This document shows, one piece after another, positions 50,766 to 58,699 of a stretch of 64,000 bases of DNA; positions within the stretch are counted from its first letter, which is position 1, and each line of letters begins with the position of its first letter. Below the pieces are notes generated by a model, which worked only from the letters and a program-made list of their open reading frames with translations, searched no databases and had not been told where the DNA came from. Made by a program: the position numbers and the translations under genes. Source of the DNA: Diplonema papillatum (Eukaryota; Euglenozoa; Diplonemea; Diplonemida; Diplonemidae); assembly GCA_030068145.1 (NCBI GenBank), contig JAPJBO010000096.1, positions 248,001-312,000 on the forward strand. Direction: 5' to 3'.

Positions 50766-51674
50766 ATGTGTCGTAAGCAGCCGGAGACTGCAGGCGCAGG
50801 GGGCAGGTCTTGCTTTACTTTTCTCTTCTTCATGGAGACCCGCCCCCGGCTTCCCGACTGTCCAATCACTGTCGAGAAAGTTTGCGCCTATTGTGATGAG
50901 GTGGTTGACCAGGCCCCCACGAAGCCTTATACACAACACGGCTACAACACGAGGATGCAGCCCTGCTTAGGTGTGCACTCAGCCATCAGGTCGTTGGCTG
51001 CTAAGCACCCCCCGACCGGTCGATTTGCCACTTTTGTGGCCCTCTATTCGCCGGGCGGTGCTGTCAGCACTGATCCGCGTCGCATCAAGTGCATGATGCT
51101 GGCGGTTGGGGATCGGCGACCAAGGTGCGGTCAACGGTGTCGCCACGTGAAGGCCCCTATGCACCGATGCACCCTAAAAAAATATCAAATGGAGCCCAAG
51201 CTCTTTTTTGAGACAAAAACACCACCTTTTGCCACATGCCCGCTTGTCTGTCAGCTGGAAGCACCTGTGTCTGCCGGCTTCTCGCACCTCTTTTCGGCGC
51301 CTGCTGCTATACTCAGCTGGAAGAGCCTGTCTTTTTGGGGCACCTGCTGCTTGTTCGTAGCTGGAAGGCTTTTCGTCGGATCGCCGGCATCGGGTGCCAT
51401 GCTCGAGCGGGGAAAAGCTGAAGGAATCAGTGCGCCGTGTTTGCTTTTTTGCATTTTTCATAGTACGGGGAAATTGCAAAAACGTGTTCGGAATGGGTAT
51501 GTACTCAACACCGCACTGGTCCCGTCTGGGCCGTGTTTCGGTCCTTTAGTCTGCAGACAGGACAGCGGTGAGTCTGGCTCGTCAGGCCGTTGTTCGTGGC
51601 TCGTCCACAGGACCACCCGTGCGACTAGAGCACAGGGAGAAGACCCCAACAATAGTATCCGAGCGATCAGTTAA
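50766..51674 (+). CDS. Unrecognised Cys-rich ORF, doubtful
   Basis: 302 codons from an ATG. The first ~140 residues have Cys pairs (CAYCDEVV, RCGQRCRH) and mixed composition that could be a degenerate element or gene. The last ~70 codons run through an R2 repeat copy, so the frame's C-terminus is unlikely to be real. It is on the plus strand, unlike every recognised host gene here. I assign no function. Confidence 0.2.
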   Translation: MCRKQPETAGAGGRSCFTFLFFMETRPRLPDCPITVEKVCAYCDEVVDQAPTKPYTQHGYNTRMQPCLGVHSAIRSLAAKHPPTGRFATFVALYSPGGAVSTDPRRIKCMMLAVGDRRPRCGQRCRHVKAPMHRCTLKKYQMEPKLFFETKTPPFATCPLVCQLEAPVSAGFSHLFSAPAAILSWKSLSFWGTCCLFVAGRLFVGSPASGAMLERGKAEGISAPCLLFCIFHSTGKLQKRVRNGYVLNTALVPSGPCFGPLVCRQDSGESGSSGRCSWLVHRTTRATRAQGEDPNNSIRAIS

Positions 51675-51680
51675 AAACTC
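51465..51680 (+). repeat. Dispersed repeat R2, copy
   Basis: Begins with AATTGCAAAAACGTGTTCGG and carries CAACACCGCACTGGTCCCGT, as at 25754 and 37560; ends near GCGATCAGTTAAAAACTC. Confidence 0.75.
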
Positions 51681-52544
51681 AGGGCCCTCGCCCTGATTGT
51701 GACTGCGACTCGCGAGGCCGCACTTTCATAGGACGGGGAGAGGAGGACGCAAACGAAACTCGCTGGGCATGACCGACAGCAAAAGACTGCAACGAGAAAC
51801 GACTAGAAACAAGAGTACTGAGTGGGGGCAGAGACTACGGTGCCCGGCCAAATACCGGACTGGACGGCAGTTGCTTGAGGTTGCTTGGAGTGCCATCAAG
51901 CACGTGAAACGGCTGACTTCGAACAAATCCGGTCCATCCCCCGTGACAGACCACGGTGCGCCGTGATAGTCTGAGATTAGAATGCGGAACATCTGTGTAG
52001 CGATGGCCTGCAATAGCCACTGGGGGACCTACCTCTTCAATCGCACCGTGATAGACAGCTTCAAAGCATATCTATGACGCTCCAGGGGATGAGGATGGAC
52101 CTGACAGACCATGGTGTACCGTGGTACACCATGATAGACAGGCGTCAGGCAATTCGATGCAGTTTCAGGGGATAGGGGGTGGACCTGCTTACTCCAGACT
52201 AGAGCAGACAGCACAACGTTTTGCTGCCAACGTCCGGTTGTAGACCCGCCGCGGCAGAAGCTAGCAAACGGTACCCGGGGGCTAAATCCAAAGAGGAGCA
52301 AGACGCCGAGAAGGAGGGCTTTCGCCCGACCCGCAACGCCCTCGCCCTGCTGCTTCCCCCTCGGCTGAATAGCGCTGAATGCCGACCCCCACGAAACACC
52401 CCGCGCCCTTCCAAGCACCGAAACTTGGCAAGAGCGCTCAGCAGTTTTAAGGGATACAAAGAATTGCTCGCGGCCGGGACCGCAGGCATGGCAAGACCCG
52501 ATGGGCGGGCGCTGGTGGCGGAGAAACAATACGAACCACGAAGA

Positions 52545-52668
52545 GAGGTCTTTTTTCTGTTGAACGCTTGCACCGGACGCCAAAATCCAGATTTTAACTG
52601 GGCTACAGGACATTTCCTTTGAGATTTTGCAACTGGCAGCCTCCTCGAGTATTTCCTACAAACCAGGT
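52545..52668 (+). mobile_element. MITE-like element M1, copy
   Basis: Has GTTGAACGCTTGCACC, then TTTGAGATTTTGCAACTGGC and CCTCGAGTATTTCCTAC. The left terminus is lost. Confidence 0.65.
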
Positions 52669-52884
52669 ACTTATACAGAGAACGGATGATTGCTGCGAGG
52701 CCCATCGAAGAGACACAGCTGGCCGTCGAACGTTTCTGGCGGAAAAAAGGGGCATCGGGCTGCCTTGTATGACTGAGACCGCCCCGTGAACTCACCGCCC
52801 CCCGAAAAGAGCGAGGAGGATGCGTGGAAACGATTGCTCGGTCCACGCCGTACATTCTTTTCCCACCGAGAGACGGGGAGATTG

Positions 52885-53010
52885 CATGATATGTGCTCAA
52901 CTCCGCACTGGTCCCGTCTGCGCCGTGTGCGGACACATAAGGCGGACCATCATCAGCGCGGAACCTGAGTGTCTGCAGACAGGACAGCAGTGTGAGTCTG
53001 GTTTGCTAGG
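52885..53010 (+). repeat. Dispersed repeat R2, internally deleted copy
   Basis: Contains CTCCGCACTGGTCCCGTCTG and GGCGGACCATCATCAGCGCG but lacks the GTTTCGGTCCTTTAAG segment between them. Confidence 0.7.
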
Positions 53011-53039
53011 CGGGGTGGGGAGATCGTCGCTAGTAGTCA

Positions 53040-53550
53040 ACTGTAGTCTACCATCACGGAGTGGTGTGCAAACCAGTGCTCACGCCGACCCCTGGCTGTT
53101 CTGTTGAAATCACTGGGAGATTTCGCTGCGCCAAGGTTGCCAGCCCATCAAGAACTTCTGCTTTCGTCGCACCGCCACACACCACAAAGAATTGGCAGAC
53201 GGACGAAACGCGCACGAACCAATGGGAAGGGAAGATGGCGAAAGACGGAGGCAGGGGGATCACGAAACCCCAACAGGACCGGTTCCCAGCCTGTGCAGCT
53301 CTTGTTTGAAGCTAGCGACAAAACGATATGCAATCAACTTTTCTGAAGGGACTGGTCTTTTGAGAGTCCTGGATGCGAGTCAACTGTTCTGAAGGGGCCT
53401 TGAGAGTGTCGGTAGGGTGGCTGGTGCGCAACTCGATACTGCAGGGACTGTTGCTGCGGCGGGTATCTCAAGAAGAGTGAGCAGCGAGTAATGGTCTAAG
53501 AGCACTTGTGCGCGATGGCATCGACACCGTACAACCACCCTCCTAGAAAA
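53040..53550. other. Intergenic, nothing recognised
   Basis: Short frames only. Near 53380-53470 are small pieces of the 3' flank of the metacaspase copies (GGTAGGGTGGCTGGTGCGCA). Confidence 0.45.
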
Positions 53551-54440
53551 GCTTGTACATTCGTGAAAGAGAGGTTGAACCAGCATTGTGGAACCACTAC
53601 TTGAAGAGAAAGTCTCAGCTTCCTCCACATGCACCTGCCCACCTGTACATGTACCTGCTGTACGTGTAGTCCACTGGCTATCGAGGCGACGGATACGCAA
53701 AATGCGCCCGGGCCTGCGGCGACTGCCGAGGTGTGGGGGCGGCTGCGGGTGCTGGGCCGGCCTGTACGCGGCGTGGGCCGCGCGCGCGGCCTGCGCCTGG
53801 GCTTCGAAGTCTTCCACCGCGCGGGAAGAGGCCGAACGCCGCGGCTCCCATATAGTACAGGGGTACGAGGCCGAGATCTGCGGGATCTCCTCGAAGCCCT
53901 TCCAGCGCAGCAGCCGGCGGAAGGTGCGCAACAGACAGCGACCTCAGGTTGTGCCATAAAGCACCCCTCGATCGCGGTGAGCACACTCGCACAGAGCACC
54001 GATGTATCAAGAGAATCACGCGCAGGATTCCCTCGTGCACTCAAATCATAGACCTTGTCGGTAGGGTGGCTGGTGCGCAACTCGATACTGCAGAGAACAA
54101 CCACCGCGCGGGGACTGTTGCTGCGGCGGGTACTCGAGGCGACGGATACAAAAATGCGCACGACTGACGAGGTGCGGGGCGGCTGCGGGTGCTGGGCCGG
54201 CCTGTACGCGGCATGGGCCGCGCGCGCGGCCTGCGCCTGGGCTTCGAAGTCTTCCACCGCGCGGGAAGAGGCCGGACGCCGCCACTGGGGGTACGAGGCC
54301 GAGATCTGCAGCATCTCCTCGAAGCCGTTCCAGCGCAGCAGCCGGCGGAAGCGTGCGCACAACTGACAGCGACCTCAGGCATTGGCATAAAGCACCCCTC
54401 GATCGCAGTAAGTAAACACACTCGCAAAGAGCGCTTGTGC
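53400..54440 (-). repeat. Downstream copies of the metacaspase gene's 3' end
   Basis: Two tandem, decayed copies (about 53400-54000 and 54055-54440). Each repeats the FDQIPQISASYP region and the A/Q/P-rich tail of the metacaspase plus flank, with deletions and frameshifts. The flank segment GGTAGGGTGGCTGGTGCGCA recurs at 53411 and 54060. Confidence 0.85.
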
Positions 54441-54442
54441 AC

Positions 54443-55525
54443 TCAAATCATAGACCCCGGTTGCCGGTAGGGCACCTGGTGCTGCGGATACTGCGGAGAT
54501 CGAGACTGCTGCTGCGGCGGGTACTGCGCGTATTGAGGCGACGGATACGCGAAGGCAGCCCGGGCCTGCGGCGACTGGGCGAGGTGTGGGGGCGGCTGCG
54601 GCTGCGGGTGCTGGGCCGGCCGGTACGCGGCGTGGGCGGCGCGCGCGGCCTGCGCCTGGGCCTCGAAGTCCTCGGGGAAGAGGTCGAACGCCGTGGCTCC
54701 CATGTCGTACGGGTACGAGGCCGAGATCTGCGGGATCTGATCGAAGCCTTTCGAGCGCAGCTGCCGGCGGAGCGCGTACAGCAGCGACCGCAGGTTGTGC
54801 CGCGTGTTGCCTGGGAACGCGGAAAGCAGCGCGGATGTCAACGCGCCTCCGGCGCGCGGGTCTGCGAGCTCGACGAATTGCTTGCCGACTTGGTTCACAT
54901 CCGCGGACGTCTGAGCGTCTTCACACCCCGAAATCATCAAAGCGTCGCATGCGATCCTGTTCTTATCCGACATCTGGTCGCCCATCAGCACGCAGTCGGC
55001 CTCGCTCCGGTTCGCGACGGCGTAATACGGCAAATCCAGGACCGTCCCGCTGTGGCAGCAGTCCATCACCGCGAGCACCCGGTTTCCTACCGGCACGCGG
55101 AGCAGGAACTGCGCCTTGAGCACGTCGTCCGATATCATCCCCGCCCGCTCGTAATCGACGGGGCAGATCGTCTCGTCGAGTCCGTCCACCTCGTCGCCGT
55201 CTCTGTCCTCCTCTTGCGACCCGTGCCCGGAAAAGTGCAGGAACAGCGTCTTCTTGCCCTGGGGGGCGAGGTTCTGGGTCAGCCAGGCGAGCCCGGCTAA
55301 TATGTTGCGCTTCGTCGGTTGCATGGCGGGGTTCATCTGGTCGTCGGTCAGGACGAGGAGCTCGTACGAGCCGTGGATGCGCCGCGCGATGCGTTGCACG
55401 TCCAACACGCAGCCTTTCAACGCGGACCGCGTTCCGAAGTAGTTGATCCCGACTAGCATCGCCTTTCTCCCCGTGCCTCCGTATCCAAGCGGCGGAGGCA
55501 CAGCGGCAGGCGTGAAATTATGGAC
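54443..55525 (-). CDS. MCA: Type I metacaspase, main exon
   Basis: Opens after an AG acceptor at 55527-55526 in phase 0 (VHNFTPAAVPPPLGYGG). The p20 domain starts at RKAMLVGINYFGTRSALKGC. The catalytic His is in HFSGHGSQ and the catalytic Cys in MDCCHSGT. The DGDEVDGLDE and PVDYERAG loop and the SGCEDAQTSADV segment, which is near substrate- and calcium-binding residues in known metacaspases, are present. The p10-like end (FDQIPQISAS) follows. The last ~85 residues are Pro/Gln/Tyr/Ala-rich, as in Leishmania MCA and T. brucei MCA5. Metacaspases are Arg/Lys-specific Ca-dependent cysteine peptidases; all key residues are visible, so it should be active. The first in-exon ATG is just before LVGINYFG, but an upstream exon joins in frame. 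Confidence 0.92.
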   Translation of the reverse strand, partial: VHNFTPAAVPPPLGYGGTGRKAMLVGINYFGTRSALKGCVLDVQRIARRIHGSYELLVLTDDQMNPAMQPTKRNILAGLAWLTQNLAPQGKKTLFLHFSGHGSQEEDRDGDEVDGLDETICPVDYERAGMISDDVLKAQFLLRVPVGNRVLAVMDCCHSGTVLDLPYYAVANRSEADCVLMGDQMSDKNRIACDALMISGCEDAQTSADVNQVGKQFVELADPRAGGALTSALLSAFPGNTRHNLRSLLYALRRQLRSKGFDQIPQISASYPYDMGATAFDLFPEDFEAQAQAARAAHAAYRPAQHPQPQPPPHLAQSPQARAAFAYPSPQYAQYPPQQQSRSPQYPQHQVPYRQPGSMI

Positions 55526-56931
55526 CTGTTTTTTTTGTACGTCATGTTTTTAGCTCTTGGGGGAAGGAAACTACTTAGTATATTGTACTGCTGGGGAGTG
55601 GAATGCTTTGCGAAAACATGCTGGGAACGCTTACGTGCTCACCGGGTAGGAGACAACCCTTGAGACTCGCCAGGATTTCTTTCGAGTGAGGGTGCAAAAC
55701 GTGAGGTCGATGAGAGTTTCATTCGAACGACCTGTTCTTCAAAAAATCAATCTATGTCTGGAGTGCGAACCCCCGACACGGGACTAGACAATTTTTGTCG
55801 CTCTCATTCAACCAGTCTAACTTGCGATTCAAATCCAAGAGATGCTCGTTCTCGGACCCAGGAATTCAAACAGAGCATCAATCGATTCAAAGCAGTTCAA
55901 ACATTGAACCTTTTTGACATGGTCCGAACTCCGATCAGGTTCGCATTTTTTCGACTCGAATGCATGCAGGCCAGGGGGTCGATCCCCGGGCCCCGGGCCC
56001 CTAGCTAGCGTTCACTAACCTGTGGGTCCTTCGATCGAACGCATCACTGTTATCGAACTTTCGAAGTGCGAAAATGGCTTCAATGTTTCATCTGGACCCG
56101 AACCCGTAAACATCGGTCAAAACAGCCTTCTCGATGATTCCAGACTTTTCAAAGGCCGCGGAGGTCAGCGGACCGGAGCTACCGGCGAGGGTGTATGTGC
56201 GTTGTGTGGTAACCTGATACGTGTGTGTGCGATGATGTGGGTTTGTGTGGCAGCCTGATACGTGTGCGCTGGCTGTTACACGAGCTTGATGCTCCGCACG
56301 GATGCTTGGTGCCGTGTGCCGTGGGCACCGCCCGCTGCACACGGGGATTCGTTTGCGACAATAAAACCTCGGAGGGAAAAAGACTGCGTGTTTATCCCAC
56401 TCAAGAAAAAAATTTGAAGTGCGTTGTTAGGGAGATTTGGGCCGAAAGAATGAAGTTTTTTGTATAAGCACCTGCTTTGTAGGAAATACTTGAGGAGGCT
56501 GCCTTGCTGCAAAAAATCAAAGGAGGTAAATGTGCTGTAGCCCACACGAAACACAGGTGAATCTGGGTTTAGTGGCGGGCGTAAGCGTTCAACAAAAATG
56601 CCGAAACCCCCACCCTGGGCACCACCTTGGAGCGATATGGTCATGCTGCTGGTCAGGAACACCCCCATTTTTATTCTTTCCGAGAACGGCGTATTTGGAA
56701 AGATCGGATTGATTTGGTAGTGCGGCCCCTGCCAAAAAATGCGAAAAAACTGCCAACCCCTTGACGAGAGATTTTTCACCTGAAGTTGTACAGGGGGAAA
56801 ACCGAGGCTGAAAACAGGGGCCCGGTCCCCTGGTTACGTGAACCCCTGCCCCCCGTCCGTAAGGGGTTACAAGACGGGGTCCTCGGGTTGTTACTTAGGG
56901 ACGTATCAAAGTGGAAGCAAGTCAAGCGTAC
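55526..56931 (-). other. Metacaspase intron (1406 bp)
   Basis: Donor GTACGC at 56931, acceptor with a run of A then CAG at 55526. It contains a minus-oriented M1 element (56455-56610) and an otherwise unremarkable sequence with repeated TTCAAA motifs near 55800-55960. Confidence 0.55.
56455..56612 (-). mobile_element. MITE-like element M1, inverted copy
   Basis: Reads in reverse relative to the other copies: TATAAGCACCTGCTTTGTAG, GGAAATACTTGAGGAGGCTG, then AAAGGAGGTAAATGTGCTGT. It sits in the metacaspase intron. Confidence 0.75.
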
Positions 56932-57195
56932 CTTGGGGTTGTTCAGCCGCAGGCGTGGCCTGTGACCGCCGAACATGGTCATGAGCATTGCTGCCATCGC
57001 CCCCGTGGCGAGGATGTTCCCGATTCCAAGGCCTCCAGGACTGATCGCGTCCAGCGCACCGGAACCTGCGCCAAGAAGCCCAGCTCCGCCCCCGAGGCCT
57101 CCTTCAAGTAAGTTAGCGAAATCTTCCTGTGTTGCGGGTGACGGTTCGTCTATCCGGACGGAAAACGGAAATTTAGGTGGGGCACGCACATTATC
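56932..57195 (-). CDS. MCA: Probable upstream exon of the metacaspase (N-terminal prodomain)
   Basis: 88 codons between a TGCAG acceptor (57197-57196) and an AAG/GTACGC donor. Both ends are phase 0 and fuse in frame to the main exon (LRLNNPK then VHNFTPAAV). It encodes DNVRAPPKFPFSVRIDEPSP, an acidic helix (QEDFANLLEGG), a Gly/Ala-rich hydrophobic stretch (GIGNILATGAMAAMLMTMFG) and a basic end. A Gly/Met-rich hydrophobic prodomain is plausible for a protozoan metacaspase. I could not connect a further 5' exon; a candidate near 57270-57345 does not fit in phase. Confidence 0.5.
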
Positions 57196-57199
57196 CTGC

Positions 57200-58195
57200 A
57201 GGTAGCCGGTCCACCGCTATCCCCTGGAACTGCTACGAAGTGTCTGCCGCTATTAATCACAGGGTGTACCTCGGTAAGCCAAGGTCTATAATAGGTCCCT
57301 CTAGGTTCCAGTTGAGTTGCATAGGATCATCATCACAGTCCCTGAAGCACGACACGGTACGGGTCCGTTGCGGTGTTGACGTGCAAATCGCTCGTCAAAG
57401 CTGGATATAGGCCGGGCCTGGGAAAACTCGGCAGGTGATGGCTTGTAGCCTATTCAAAGTTGCCTTATCGGCAACTTCGCGTGCTTCAGGGTTGCAGCCA
57501 GAGGTGACAGAAAGGCTGTCACAGGGATTCACGGGCTAGCAGCAGCCAAGTGTTCAAAGCGACGTAGCTGGCGGCTTCCCCGAGAAATCCCACTCCCAGA
57601 AAAGCAGGTGCAACGAACAGCATGATTGGAGCGAGCATACCTCATCGCAGCACAACGACAGCATGTCCCCCATGGTAGGCAGCACGCGGGCTACGCGTCT
57701 CAAGACTGCAAGGAAAGCAACGTATTAGCAGCCACCATGTTAATCAGAGTCCTTGCTGCTTCGAAAAAGTGTGTTCCGACTGGGTGAAGCCGTGCCCCCC
57801 CACCCGTCCTAAAGTGATTGTGGTGTTCCCGCCACTGACGATCTGGTCGAGTGAACAACAAGCGGTCGTTTCCGAAAAGGTTCAAAATACTCTGAGTTCG
57901 TATGTTGATACAAGGTACGTGAGTCCTGGTCGAATCGGTCACAGAAAAACGGAGAAACTGGACGATGAGATCAATTGTCTTCAAACATGCGGGGGTGCCC
58001 GACTGTGGTAACAGCGGGCAGACAGATTTTAGGTCAAAAAAGAAAGAATCGTTCGGAGAACGTAAAACTGAATGAGACACGTCTGTGCACAACACCGCTG
58101 TCTGCTTCCGTTGTTCGGTTGCTCTCAATTGATCACCGGCCACAGGTCAATGTCAATGGTCCTGTGCGATGTTCTTGCCACCGGTTCATGATACT
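57200..58195. other. Intergenic or 5' intron sequence, no clear exon
   Basis: Short frames only. A possible exon on the minus strand near 57270-57345 (DDDPMQLNWNLEGPIIDLGL) could be the metacaspase's first exon but does not join the next one in frame. Confidence 0.4.
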
Positions 58196-58199
58196 TCCT

Positions 58200-58695
58200 A
58201 CCTGAGGTTGTCCATGGTCGAGATTATTGACGGTTCGACAAAGTCGTTTCCAGGCACATGTTCAAGGCAACGGTCACCTGCAATGTTTCTGTTTCGTCTC
58301 GCGACATCTTCTTCCTGAGCTTGTCCATGACCATGCGATCGATCTTCTTGAGGATCTCCTTTGGGTCGCCCACGACCGCGATGAAGTTGTCGCCTGCGAC
58401 GTCCTTCTTCGCCTCGATCTCGTCGGCGGACACGCGCACCAGCTGCGGGGTCGCGCAGGCCCATGAGAACGTGGGGCCGGGCGACCCTGTGGCAGTGCAC
58501 GCAGAGCTGCATGCGATCGCGATATACTTGAGTGTTTCTTCAGCCCCGTCATATGTCCATGGCATAGATCACGCACAATGTTTCTGCTTCTGTCTCATGA
58601 CACCTGCTTCCTGAGGTTGTCCATGATCATGCGATCGAGATACTTCAGTGTTACTTCAGCCCCGTCAAAGTTGACACATGCAATGTTTCTGTTTC
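58200..58695 (-). repeat. Downstream copies of the sirtuin-like gene's 3' end
   Basis: A copy at 58300-58565 keeps the RVSADEIEAKKDVAGDNFIA to KKM end, fused by internal deletion to the CVHCH zinc-knuckle region. A shorter one at 58566-58690 holds only the last few codons and 3' flank. Orientation as the gene. Confidence 0.85.
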
Positions 58696-58699
58696 TGTC

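Noticed and set aside
55970-56010. tRNA-like GGTCGATCCCC box
   Set aside because: No cloverleaf can be drawn around it; it lies in a GC palindrome.
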